This document shows positions 1 through 7,853 of a stretch of 64,000 nucleotides of DNA, piece after piece. This stretch comes from CAVVWJ01 sp963757525 (GTDB taxonomy: Bacteria; Gemmatimonadota; Gemmatimonadetes; Gemmatimonadales; GWC2-71-9): contig CAVWRM010000001.1 of the NCBI GenBank assembly GCA_963757525.1, forward strand, positions 3,596,001 through 3,660,000, written 5' to 3'. The notes below the pieces were generated by a model, which saw only the letters and a list, made by a program, of their open reading frames with translations, had not been told where the DNA came from and searched no databases. How positions within the stretch are numbered: the first letter of the stretch is position 1; each line of letters starts with the position of its first letter. A program made the translations under genes and the position numbers.

Positions 1-356
1 AGCGGACCGAACTCGGCTTCGTAGACCACCTGCCGCCAGCCGGGCGCCGGCGAGGTGGTCTGCACGGTCTGTCCCGGCACCGAATCGAACAGTGTCAGTC
101 GAAGCGTGCCCCGCTGGGTCGAGTCCACGTCGCCGTAGAGACCGCCATCCGTGCGCTGCTGATCCACTCCCCGGATGGTGATGACTCCATCCAACAGGAG
201 CAGCGTCGGCGCACCCGTGTCGGAAGGAGCAGCGTCCCGAAGAACGCGGAAACCGGACGCCGATACCGGTGGCGGCATCGGCGGCGGATGATGGGCGCAC
301 GCGACGATCGCAGCGATGACCGCCGGCGCCACTACCCTAGGCCACGCCATCGCCAT
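1..356 (-). CDS. Lipoprotein, C-terminus beyond the window
   Basis: I do not recognise the family. The reading frame runs off the left edge, so only the first 118 residues are visible. It opens with a short hydrophobic signal and a lipobox-like AAIVAC with the acceptor cysteine at about residue 20, followed by a Pro-rich linker, which indicates an outer-membrane or periplasmic lipoprotein. The visible part is rich in beta-type segments (about residues 50-118) with no catalytic motif. Two ATGs, at 356 and 350, are possible; both overlap the end of the upstream monooxygenase-fold gene, so the two are probably translationally coupled. Confidence 0.6.
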   Translation of the reverse strand, partial: MAMAWPRVVAPAVIAAIVACAHHPPPMPPPVSASGFRVLRDAAPSDTGAPTLLLLDGVITIRGVDQQRTDGGLYGDVDSTQRGTLRLTLFDSVPGQTVQTTSPAPGWRQVVYEAEFGP

Positions 357-660
357 CCGGCGTACTCAACACATCGAAGTGGGTCACCGTCGGCTCGAGC
401 TCCAGCAGAAAGCCGGTGTCTGCCGGATAGTATCGGGCGCGCTCGATGTCGTCTCCGGCAAATGCGCGAATGCTTTCCAGCGTGTCCCACAGGCTCGTGA
501 GCAGAAAGTGGGCCACGTCGCCCTCGAGGCGCTTGAAGACGTAGACACCCATGTTGCCCGGCGTCCGACGATAGTCCGGGATACCCGTCCGCAGCAGATA
601 CTCGTAGTACTCCTCCGCGCGTCCGGCCGGTACCCGGCCGTGCCACGTTCGTGCAATCAT
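337..660 (-). CDS. Antibiotic biosynthesis monooxygenase (ABM) fold protein
   Basis: This 107-residue protein has the length and pattern of the ABM / dimeric alpha-beta barrel family: an N-terminal strand MIARTWHGRVP, an EEYYEYL helix, a central strand with FKR, a W-D/L-E-S-I-R-AFAG segment, and a closing strand near TVTHFDVL. Members are small cytoplasmic dimers that act as cofactor-free or heme-linked oxygenases, but many have no known substrate and none can be assigned here. Its 3' end overlaps the start of the lipoprotein gene. Confidence 0.7.
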   Translation of the reverse strand: MIARTWHGRVPAGRAEEYYEYLLRTGIPDYRRTPGNMGVYVFKRLEGDVAHFLLTSLWDTLESIRAFAGDDIERARYYPADTGFLLELEPTVTHFDVLSTPDGDGVA

Positions 661-673
661 CGTCGCGACTCGG

Positions 674-1183
674 TCATGGGACGTACCGGGCCACGGCCAT
701 GGCCGCGGTCGCGAGCACCAGCAGCAGGGAGGCGAACCTCGTCAGCGTGGCCGTGCGGGCCTGCAGCGACTGCATCTCGGCCACGGCCTCCGGTGCGGGC
801 GGGCCTCCTCCCGTGCGCATCGAGGCCGCCAGCATTCCCAGCCGTCGGGTTGCCGGTGAGATGATCACCATCCCGAGGACCGCGACGACGATGCCCAGCA
901 GAGCGCCGGTGCTGAACACGATGCCAGGGCCGGTGCGCATCCATGCCCCGCTGAAGCCGGCCGAGTCGCGCCAGTACAGCGCGATCCCCGAGAGGATCGT
1001 GAGAATTATGGCACCCATCATGTAGAGGGGCAGACGGCGGACCTGGCCGATCTGCTCCATGACCGGACCGGCCGCCGGCCCGACCGCCCGCAGGCTGGGC
1101 ATGAGGAAGAACGCGGTAAAGAGCGCGGCCCCCACCCAGAACGCCCCGGCGAGAATGTGAATCAAGCGATACACGAAGATCAT
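674..1183 (-). CDS. CopD/DUF2269-like integral membrane protein
   Basis: This 169-residue protein has four predicted membrane helices (about residues 5-28, 52-70, 84-108 and 147-166). The first helix begins with a conserved His (VYRLIHILAGAFWVG), a pattern seen in the CopD and DUF2269 membrane families. No function is established for this subgroup. It lies 13 bases upstream of the ABM-fold gene on the same strand and is likely co-transcribed with it. Between helices 3 and 4 there is a cytosolic loop rich in Gly and Pro. Confidence 0.6.
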   Translation of the reverse strand: MIFVYRLIHILAGAFWVGAALFTAFFLMPSLRAVGPAAGPVMEQIGQVRRLPLYMMGAIILTILSGIALYWRDSAGFSGAWMRTGPGIVFSTGALLGIVVAVLGMVIISPATRRLGMLAASMRTGGGPPAPEAVAEMQSLQARTATLTRFASLLLVLATAAMAVARYVP

Positions 1184-1228
1184 GGTCCTGCCTTCCGTGT
1201 CTGCGGATGAAGGAGCGGGGGTGCGGGC

Positions 1229-2515
1229 TCAGCCGAGGGGGCGGTCGATCGCGGAACTCTGCGCCGTGAAGAAGCGGGGACCATCGGCCGTCAGATGGAG
1301 GCAGTCCTCGAGGCGGATGCCGAACTCCCCGTAGATCACGATGGTTGGCTCGTCGCTGAAGCACATTCCCGGCGCCAGAACGGTGGTGTCGCCCCGCACG
1401 AAGTTCGGGGACTCGTGGCCATCCATGCCGATGCCGTGTCCCGTCCGGTGCGGCAGACCCGGCACCTTGTACCCCGGTCCGAATCCGGCGTCCGTGATCA
1501 CCTTCCGCGCCGCGGCATCCACCGACTGGCAGGTCGCCCCGATCCGCGCCGCGGCGAATGCCGCGTCCTGGGCGCGGCGCTCGAGGTTCCAGATCTCGGT
1601 TTGCCGCGCCGTGGGCGGGCCGAAGACGGTGGTCCGGGTAATGTCGGACTGGTAGCCTTCCACCGCGCACCCCGCATCCATGAGGACGATGTCGCCCTCG
1701 CGCAGGTGCTGGCTCGCGTTGGTGCCGTGGGGATAGGCCGATGCGACGCCGAAGCCGACCAGCGCCCAGGGATCGGAACCCCCGAGTCGCTCGAGCGCGG
1801 CCATCATGGTGCTGGACAGCTCATGTTGCGTCATCCCCGGGCGCATCGTGGCGAACGCTGCGCGAAACGCGGCGATGGTGAGATCGCTGGCTCGTTGCAT
1901 CAGGGCCAGCTCTGCATCGCTCTTGATCTTCCGGCACCCTACCGTGACATCGCGCGCGGCCACCCATCGAGTCGCGGGGGCGGCGGTCCGGAGCCCGTCG
2001 GCCACGAAGAACCGTACCTGGCCTTCGACCCCGACCTGGCCGGTGGCGATGCGGCGGTCGTGGAGGACACCCGCCAGCACTGCGTACGGGCTCTCGTCCT
2101 CCTGCCAGACCCGGACCTCGGTCGATGAAGAGAGCCGTTCGCGCGCGCGGGCTTCCTCGAAAGCCGGAGAGATGCAGGCGAGGTCGCCGAGCCGTGGGAG
2201 CAGGATCAGGAACGGCCGCTCGGAGAGTCCCCACTGCACGCCGGTAAAATACGTCATGCTTGTGCCCGGCTCGAGCACGATCGCGTCGATCCGGTTGTCC
2301 GCCATGAGCCGGCGGGCCTTCTCCCGCCGCTCCTCCCGTTCCTGATCGGAGATGGGCACGATGCCTTTCGTCATCGGGCTCAAGGCGCGAATCGAGGGCG
2401 CGAGGGTGCAGGGGTCGGGTGGATCGCTCGCGACGCCAGTCGGGTTCGCGGGCGACCAGGCCGCGGCGCCGACCAGGCCCGGCACCATGCCGACGAACGA
2501 GCGACGGTTCAGCAT
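1229..2515 (-). CDS. M24 family metallopeptidase (Xaa-Pro aminopeptidase-like), exported
   Basis: This 428-residue protein starts with a twin-arginine-type signal (NRRSFVG, then a hydrophobic stretch), so it is probably exported folded. An N-terminal creatinase-like domain (about 45-190) precedes the pita-bread M24 domain (about 200-425). The five metal ligands are visible in order: Asp in MDAG (about 280), Asp in QSDITRT (about 291), His in HRTGHGIG (about 360), Glu in DEPT (about 389) and Glu in IRLED (about 404). The family cleaves N-terminal residues, often before proline, using two metal ions. The ATG at 2515 was chosen because the twin-Arg signal begins there; an in-frame ATG at 2554 would bury it. 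Confidence 0.88.
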   Translation of the reverse strand: MLNRRSFVGMVPGLVGAAAWSPANPTGVASDPPDPCTLAPSIRALSPMTKGIVPISDQEREERREKARRLMADNRIDAIVLEPGTSMTYFTGVQWGLSERPFLILLPRLGDLACISPAFEEARARERLSSSTEVRVWQEDESPYAVLAGVLHDRRIATGQVGVEGQVRFFVADGLRTAAPATRWVAARDVTVGCRKIKSDAELALMQRASDLTIAAFRAAFATMRPGMTQHELSSTMMAALERLGGSDPWALVGFGVASAYPHGTNASQHLREGDIVLMDAGCAVEGYQSDITRTTVFGPPTARQTEIWNLERRAQDAAFAAARIGATCQSVDAAARKVITDAGFGPGYKVPGLPHRTGHGIGMDGHESPNFVRGDTTVLAPGMCFSDEPTIVIYGEFGIRLEDCLHLTADGPRFFTAQSSAIDRPLG

Positions 2516-2617
2516 GTCCTCAGCCCTCCCGGAGTCGTGCGGGCCACGCGCCATGCCGGATCGTCGGCCCGAACCATGTCCCCGCCGCGAGGCCTTCCAC
2601 CAGCTGCCGCGGACAGG

Positions 2618-4186
2618 TCATTGCGACACGGGTCTCAGGTCCAGATCCTGGAAATCGAAACTGAAGTCCACGTCCGGCGAAGCCGGAATCATCCGGGCCC
2701 GGTCGATGCTCCCATCGGGATTCAGGTCGAAGGTGAGGTAGGCATCGGCCCGGAGCTCACGGTCGCGCCACCGGACCAGGAACGAGTCGTGCTGCCAGTG
2801 CGACAGATCGCCGACCAGCGACGGGGAGTGTCCAAAGCGCATCACGAGCGCACCATTCTCCAGGGTCACCGACACGTCGCCGTACCACGCGTCGCGATAA
2901 GTGCCGGCGTAGCGTGCCAATGGCAGTGCGGGGCCGGACGTGGAATCGCGGCTCGCAGCCGCCTTCTGGGCGGCTTCGGCGAGCTGGGCTTTGCCCTGGG
3001 TCTCGAGCTTCGCGAAGATGCCGACGTAGTCCGGCGGCTTGGCGTCGAGATAGTAGTCCAGCGCCCGGAGGGTAATGGCATTGAAGGCGAGCCCGGACTC
3101 CTGATTGGTCAGCACCACCACGCCGAGCCGAAGATCAGGGATCATCGTCACCTTGGAGACGTACCCGGGAAGGCCGCCGGTGTGCTGCAGCAGCTTGTGC
3201 CCCCGATAATCCCGCACCCCCAGTCCCAGGGCATAGCCGCTGAAGTCGGCCTGCAGATGCGGGAGGCCGGGCGGCGGCGGATCGATCGGGACGGGCGTCA
3301 CGTCCCGCCAGATCTGGACGGTGCTCGCCGGGGTGAAGATTCGCTCGCCGCCTGCGGTGCGGCCCGAATCGAGCTGCACCATCAGCCATTTGGCCATGTC
3401 CTCCGCCCCAGACATGATGCCGCCCGCCGGGTTGGTATTGTCGCTCAGGAACGGTGCCACGGGCCGGACCGTGTCGTTGACTTCGGCGTGCGGGGTGGCC
3501 ACGTCGCCGCCGGCGCCGGCGCCCGAGTGAAGCACGTCGCTGTGCGTCATCCCCACCTTGGCCAGGATGCGGCTCCGTACGAAGTCTTCCCACGTGGTTC
3601 CACTCACCGCCTCGATCACCTCGCCCGCCACGAGGTACAGCACGTTGTCGTAGGCGTAGGCGCTGCGAAACGACGTGGCGGGCTTGATGAACCGGATTCT
3701 TCGGGCGATCTCCTTGCGGTCATACGTCGACGGCGGCCACCAGAGCAGGTCACCGGCGCCGAGTCCCAACCCGCTCCGGTGCACGAGGAGATCGCGCACG
3801 GTGAGCTCGTGGGTTACGAAGGGGTCGTACATCGCGAACCACGGCAGGTATCGAGTCACCGGCGCATCCCACTCGAGCTTGCCGTCCTCCACCAGCATGG
3901 CGACGGCCGTCGCCGTGAACACCTTGGTGTTGGAGGCGATCCCGAACCGGGTCTGCGGGTCCACCGGCGCGGAGTCGCCCAGGGTGCGCACGCCGTAGCC
4001 CCTCGCCAGCACCACCTTGCCGTCCTTGACGATGGCGACGGCGACGCCGGGCACGCGAAAGGTCCGCAGCACCTGCGTGACGTACGCGTCGAAGCGCGGA
4101 GGTGGACCCGCCCGTTGCGCCGATACCGGCGATGCCACGAGGGCCGACAGAAAGGGGAACGCGAACCGGTGCGGGCGGAAGTGCAT
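2618..4186 (-). CDS. Serine hydrolase, class C beta-lactamase-like
   Basis: This 522-residue exported protein starts at ATG 4186, followed by a signal peptide ending near SAQ. The beta-lactamase fold carries the catalytic SxxK motif (SNTK, Ser85 and Lys88), a YxN motif (YDN, about 179-181) and an HTGG in place of the KTG box. A C-terminal beta domain (about 400-522) resembles the lipocalin-like tail often fused to these esterase/peptidase homologues. The family includes D-amino-acid peptidases, esterases and beta-lactamases; the substrate cannot be told from sequence. It lies 16 bases after the next serine hydrolase gene on the same strand, so the two probably form a paralogous operon. Confidence 0.88.
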   Translation of the reverse strand: MHFRPHRFAFPFLSALVASPVSAQRAGPPPRFDAYVTQVLRTFRVPGVAVAIVKDGKVVLARGYGVRTLGDSAPVDPQTRFGIASNTKVFTATAVAMLVEDGKLEWDAPVTRYLPWFAMYDPFVTHELTVRDLLVHRSGLGLGAGDLLWWPPSTYDRKEIARRIRFIKPATSFRSAYAYDNVLYLVAGEVIEAVSGTTWEDFVRSRILAKVGMTHSDVLHSGAGAGGDVATPHAEVNDTVRPVAPFLSDNTNPAGGIMSGAEDMAKWLMVQLDSGRTAGGERIFTPASTVQIWRDVTPVPIDPPPPGLPHLQADFSGYALGLGVRDYRGHKLLQHTGGLPGYVSKVTMIPDLRLGVVVLTNQESGLAFNAITLRALDYYLDAKPPDYVGIFAKLETQGKAQLAEAAQKAAASRDSTSGPALPLARYAGTYRDAWYGDVSVTLENGALVMRFGHSPSLVGDLSHWQHDSFLVRWRDRELRADAYLTFDLNPDGSIDRARMIPASPDVDFSFDFQDLDLRPVSQ

Positions 4187-4202
4187 GCGACCTCGCGATG
4201 GA

Positions 4203-5630
4203 TCAGTAGTCGTAGATCTCGATGCCGCCGACGCGATCGGCGGCGGAATAGTACACGGTGGCGAGCACCCTCGCCGCCTGACCCGAGCCGCGCACGTAGC
4301 AGGCACGGGCGACGGGGGTGTCCAGATAGGTCAGCAGGCCTGGAGGGAGCGCATCACAGGTCACCACCTCCCAGGACGACGCCGGCTCCATCTCCTCCCG
4401 CAGCTCCTTTCGCCATGCGGCCGTGATGAAGCGGCGAAAGCCCGGGGTGATGACGGACGTATCGGCGGTGCCCTGCGCGAGGCGGCGCAGCACGGCCGGG
4501 GCCAGCGCCGCGACGGAATCGGGCGCGGGGTCGCGTGGGAGCGTCTGCGGCACCGCCAGCGCGGGCACCACGATCCCGGCAATGGCGAGGGACATCGCCC
4601 CGGGGTGTGAGCCGGCGAGATTCGAGAGCGCGACCACGGTCAAGTCGTACTCGGGGTACCGCTGAATGCTGGTCTGGAACCCCTGCCAGGCGCCCGTGTG
4701 TCCGATCTTGCGGTGGTCACGCTGCGGGACCAGAAACCATCCGGCCCCGTAGGGATAGGTCCCGATCCCGGCGATGGCCGCCGGGGTCCAGGCCGTCTGG
4801 AGGGCTCGCCGGCTGGGGCGCTCCTGGTGATTCAACGCCACCGCCCACCTGATGTAGTCTCCGAGCGAAAGGTAGAGCGAACCGTCGGCCGTGGTATTGA
4901 GCGACGGCGAGACCCACTCCTGGTTCGCGATGGCGCCGTCGACCAGCCGGTAGCCGGCCGCGCGGTTCGGGACGATGTCGGCCTCGCTGATGATACGGGC
5001 CGATGGCATGCTCAGCGGGCGAAACAGCGAATCGCGAAGGAGGTCGCCGTAGAACGTTCCCGTCGCGCGATGGATGAGGGCGCCGAGAAGGAGATAGCCG
5101 GTATTGCTGTAGCTCCATCGGGTGCCCGGCCGGAACGCCAGCGGAAGCGACGCCGCCATGCGGACGAGCCGGTCCTCGGTGTATTCGCGGTGAAGATCGA
5201 CGGCGTCGTCGGTGTACTCTGGTATGCCGGACGTATGGGTGAGCAGATGCCTGATCGTGATACCGGCCCATCGCGCCCGCCCCTCGGGCAGGAGGCGGAC
5301 GATCGGATCGTCAAGCGTGAAGCGCCCCTGTTCCGCCAGCATCAGGATAAGGGCGGCGGTGAACTGCTTGCCGATCGACCCCGACTGGTACACGGTGCTG
5401 TCAGAGGCGGCAACGCGCAGCTCCAGGTTGGCGTAGCCGTAGCCCTGCGCCATCATCACGCTGTCGCCCACCAATACCGCCACGGACATGCCCGGGATGT
5501 GCTGCCGCTCCATCTCGGCGTGGACGAATCGGTCGATGGAGTCGCGGGGGAACGGGGAGGTCTGCGCATCCGAATGGGAGGTCATGCCTGCCACGGCGAC
5601 CAGGAGGGCCGACGCCGTCCGCGCGATCAA
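4203..5630 (-). CDS. Serine hydrolase, class C beta-lactamase-like
   Basis: A second exported serine hydrolase of 475 residues. From the chosen TTG start there is a signal peptide (LIARTASALLVAVAG), then SxxK (SIGK, Ser85 and Lys88), YSN (about 174-176) and an HTG triad in GHTGAWQG. The start was inferred from a TTGA overlap: the T-T-G start shares two bases with the TGA stop of the upstream acetyltransferase, and no ATG or GTG gives a complete signal peptide. The C-terminal region (about 350-475) has no recognised domain. Together with the next gene it forms a tandem pair of penicillin-binding-type hydrolases, plausibly acting on peptides or esters in the periplasm. Confidence 0.85.
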   Translation of the reverse strand: MIARTASALLVAVAGMTSHSDAQTSPFPRDSIDRFVHAEMERQHIPGMSVAVLVGDSVMMAQGYGYANLELRVAASDSTVYQSGSIGKQFTAALILMLAEQGRFTLDDPIVRLLPEGRARWAGITIRHLLTHTSGIPEYTDDAVDLHREYTEDRLVRMAASLPLAFRPGTRWSYSNTGYLLLGALIHRATGTFYGDLLRDSLFRPLSMPSARIISEADIVPNRAAGYRLVDGAIANQEWVSPSLNTTADGSLYLSLGDYIRWAVALNHQERPSRRALQTAWTPAAIAGIGTYPYGAGWFLVPQRDHRKIGHTGAWQGFQTSIQRYPEYDLTVVALSNLAGSHPGAMSLAIAGIVVPALAVPQTLPRDPAPDSVAALAPAVLRRLAQGTADTSVITPGFRRFITAAWRKELREEMEPASSWEVVTCDALPPGLLTYLDTPVARACYVRGSGQAARVLATVYYSAADRVGGIEIYDY

Positions 5631-6169
5631 CCGGCGACCGACCGGGCCATCACCCGGTCGCACTGCTGGTCGTTGCCGAGCAGGAAGACTTTGCTCCCCA
5701 CGTCGACAAACCCGCACTTCCCGTAGAACGCCTTGGCACGCTCGTTACGCTCCCAGACCGCGAGCCAGATGGTCGCTGCTCCTCGCCGCGCCGCTTCCGC
5801 GTCGATGGCTCGTAATAGATCGCGAGCCAGCCCCAGCCCGTGCCAGGGACGATCGACGTAGAACCTGAGCAGCTCGACGGGAGCGCCTCCCCGCACGGCC
5901 TCGGGAGCGGGCCCCTCGCGGAGCTGTGCAAAGCCGGCGAGACGGCCCTCCGACTCGGCCACGATCGTCGACATAGCCGGATTGGCGATCTCGACGGCTT
6001 GCTGCGCCGGACCATACGCTCTGGCGAGGTACAGCGCCATGTTCTCGGCCGTATTCTCGGCGGCGAACGCATCGTAGAAGGTGCGCGCGCCCAACTCGGC
6101 GAGACGGGCGGCATCGGCGGGCCGGGCGCGGCGGATGGCGAAGTCGGCCTGGTGAGTGTCGGTGGGCAT
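5627..6169 (-). CDS. GNAT family N-acetyltransferase
   Basis: This 180-residue protein shows the GNAT fold: an N-terminal strand FAIRRARPAD, a central strand LLRFYVDRPWHGLGLARDLL (motif A, the acetyl-CoA pyrophosphate loop in the WHGLGLA region), then strand and helix WLAVWERNERAKAFYGKCGF (motif B). It transfers an acetyl group from acetyl-CoA to an unknown amine. ATG 6169 was chosen over an upstream in-frame ATG because the GNAT strand begins shortly after it. The gene overlaps the TTG start of the following serine hydrolase by two bases. Confidence 0.83.
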   Translation of the reverse strand: MPTDTHQADFAIRRARPADAARLAELGARTFYDAFAAENTAENMALYLARAYGPAQQAVEIANPAMSTIVAESEGRLAGFAQLREGPAPEAVRGGAPVELLRFYVDRPWHGLGLARDLLRAIDAEAARRGAATIWLAVWERNERAKAFYGKCGFVDVGSKVFLLGNDQQCDRVMARSVAG

Positions 6170-6291
6170 GGCCCTCGTAGACTGAACGGAACCGCGAGCC
6201 GGCGCAAGCGCGGACCCGTCAGCGGGCTCACCCGGCCGGATCTCGAGCACTCGGCGACCCGGACCCACTCGGCGGCCGGGAAAGGAACGCG

Positions 6292-6792
6292 TCAGCGTCG
6301 GGACGAGGGACGCCGCTCCAGCCGTCTCTCCAGGAGGTCGTCACCCAGCGCGAAGCCGTGCCGCTCGTAAAGCGCACGGCTCCGAGGGGTCGGCCAGAGA
6401 AAGACCGCATCGGCACCACACGACTCGCACTCGTCGAGGCATGCCGCAAGAAGCGCCGATCCGATGCCCGCGCCGCGGCGCTCCGACCGTACGAAAAGGC
6501 TGCTCACATAGCCGTGCATCTCGGGCTCTCCCACCGGATTCGGGAGCTTCTCGAGGAGCTGCAGCCAGCTCATGCCGAGCACCACCTCCGGAGTCTCGGC
6601 CATCCAGCACCGCCAGGTTGCCGGGGGATCCAGTCGCGACGCCATCCATCGCCTGCACCGCTCGAGAAAGGCGGTTTCGTCCTCGACCGGGGGGTCGATC
6701 TCCACCCGAAAATCGAAACGAAGCCGCGCGAGGGCGGGCGCATCCGCCGGCCCGGCTCTCCGAACCGTCGCCGTCGCGTCGTCCGGCCTCAA
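6292..6792 (-). CDS. GNAT family N-acetyltransferase
   Basis: This 166-residue acetyltransferase contains the N-terminal strand TVRRAGPADAPAL, a substrate-side helix, the core strand GYVSSLFVRSERRGAGIGSA with the RRGAGIG acetyl-CoA loop, and the motif B segment PTPRSRALYERHGFALGDD. The start is placed at a TTG at 6792 that overlaps the TGA stop of the upstream DinB gene (TTGA); no ATG or GTG is available at a sensible position, and the GNAT fold begins about nine residues later. The acceptor is unknown. The tight overlap suggests translation coupled to the DinB gene. Confidence 0.78.
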   Translation of the reverse strand: MRPDDATATVRRAGPADAPALARLRFDFRVEIDPPVEDETAFLERCRRWMASRLDPPATWRCWMAETPEVVLGMSWLQLLEKLPNPVGEPEMHGYVSSLFVRSERRGAGIGSALLAACLDECESCGADAVFLWPTPRSRALYERHGFALGDDLLERRLERRPSSRR

Positions 6793-7385
6793 CCCGGACG
6801 CTCGGTGGGCGCCGCCGCGCCTGGGCCGGGCAGCGGCGGCCGCGACCCTCCCTGCCGCTCTTCCTCCAGCAGCGCCTCGACGGATGGGTATCGGTAGATG
6901 ACCCGCGCCCCGGCGGTGAACAGGCCGCCGGTGTCCGCCGTCGGGCCATACGTCGAATAGAGCGGCTGGTTGAGCAGACGGAGGTATACCGTGAGCTGAC
7001 CCCGATGGTGGGCCGAGTGGGCGATGCGCCGAACCAGCACCCAGGCTCGCGACCGACGGGCGTCGAAAAAGTTCGTGCTCTCCTCGAACCACTGTGGCGT
7101 CATTGCCCGGAGCCGCTCCAGCCGGCGCCGCGACGCCTCGGCATAATGATCGAGAAACTCCTGCCGGGTTTCCCTGGCCGGCAGTGCCGGCCAGGAGACG
7201 TCGATGTCCAGCATCCCAGTCATCCAGACCTCTTCCGACAGACACTGGTGCACCATGTGCTCGAGCGGGGTGCGCGCCCGGGGCTCGGGCCGCAGACCGA
7301 GATCGTCGTCCCGGAATTGGGACCAGACGCTCAGCGTCTTGAGACGCTCGGTCTCATAGGTATCGGCGAGGAAGGCGTAGAGCAT
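6789..7385 (-). CDS. DinB family protein
   Basis: This 198-residue protein has the DinB/YfiT four-helix-bundle pattern with a putative metal site: a first His in the LEHMVHQ helix and the paired HxxxH in AHSAHHRGQ, followed by the typical LTVYLRLL helix. The family includes nickel or zinc dependent thiol-S-transferases such as bacillithiol transferases, but most members have no assigned reaction. The start ATG at 7385 places the first helix (YETERLKTL) at the N-terminus, as usual. The tail (about 170-198) is Pro and Gly rich and probably disordered. It overlaps the downstream acetyltransferase gene. Confidence 0.8.
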   Translation of the reverse strand: MLYAFLADTYETERLKTLSVWSQFRDDDLGLRPEPRARTPLEHMVHQCLSEEVWMTGMLDIDVSWPALPARETRQEFLDHYAEASRRRLERLRAMTPQWFEESTNFFDARRSRAWVLVRRIAHSAHHRGQLTVYLRLLNQPLYSTYGPTADTGGLFTAGARVIYRYPSVEALLEEERQGGSRPPLPGPGAAAPTERPG

Positions 7386-7443
7386 GCTCTCAAGCTACTC
7401 GATGAGCGCATGAAGGAGAGAGGATGAGGGAGTGCGGCGGAGA

Positions 7444-7463
7444 GCCCCGGCACGCGCCGGGGC
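7444..7463 (-). terminator. Terminator-like GC hairpin after the P-II gene
   Basis: A perfect 8-bp inverted repeat (GCCCCGGC / GCCGGGGC) with a 4-base loop lies 12 bases beyond the stop of the P-II gene. No run of T follows on the transcribed strand, so it would have to act as a GC-only hairpin or as an mRNA-stabilising structure. It marks the probable end of the ammonium transporter operon. Confidence 0.45.
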
Positions 7464-7475
7464 CCGTGCTGCAGG

Positions 7476-7838
7476 TCAGACCGGGGTGGGTACTGCCGGC
7501 GTGACGGCGGCCTCGTCGCATTCACCGGTGCGGATTCTGCGCACCTGGGCCACGTCGAGGACGAAGATCTTGCCGTCACCGACCTCACCGGTATGGGCGG
7601 CCGTGAGAATGGCCTTCACTGTTGGATCGACGAACGGTTCGGACACGCCGATCTCCAGGCGGACCTTTTCCTGCAACTCGACCTTCACCGTGGTCCCCCG
7701 GTACGTCTCCACCCGGTCGGTCTCGCCACCGTGGCCAAGCACCCTCGACACCGTCAGACCGCGGACTTCCGCGCGATACAACGCTTCGAGCACTTCGTTG
7801 AGCCGGTCAGGCCGGATGATCGCGACGATCAGCTTCAT
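7476..7838 (-). CDS. glnK: P-II family nitrogen regulatory protein (GlnK-like)
   Basis: This 120-residue signal protein aligns without gaps to GlnB/GlnK over residues 1-112: MKLIVAIIRP at the N-terminus, ATP-binding HTGEVGDGKIF and RRIRTGE, Lys58, Glu62, and the T-loop at residues 37-55. The T-loop reads GHGGETDRVETYRGTTVKV, so Tyr46 is present but position 51, the uridylylated Tyr in enterobacteria, is Val, and Gln39 (a 2-oxoglutarate contact) is Glu. It is encoded 15 bases after the ammonium transporter, the classic amtB-glnK pairing, and likely gates that transporter. Control by ligands rather than by uridylylation is inferred. Confidence 0.9.
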   Translation of the reverse strand: MKLIVAIIRPDRLNEVLEALYRAEVRGLTVSRVLGHGGETDRVETYRGTTVKVELQEKVRLEIGVSEPFVDPTVKAILTAAHTGEVGDGKIFVLDVAQVRRIRTGECDEAAVTPAVPTPV

Positions 7839-7853
7839 GACGAGCCTCCGGCG

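Noticed and set aside
2537..4426. Long open plus-strand frame of about 629 codons
   Set aside because: It runs antisense to two serine hydrolase genes with intact catalytic motifs. Its predicted protein is low complexity, rich in Arg, His and Gly, and matches no family, as expected for a GC-rich shadow.
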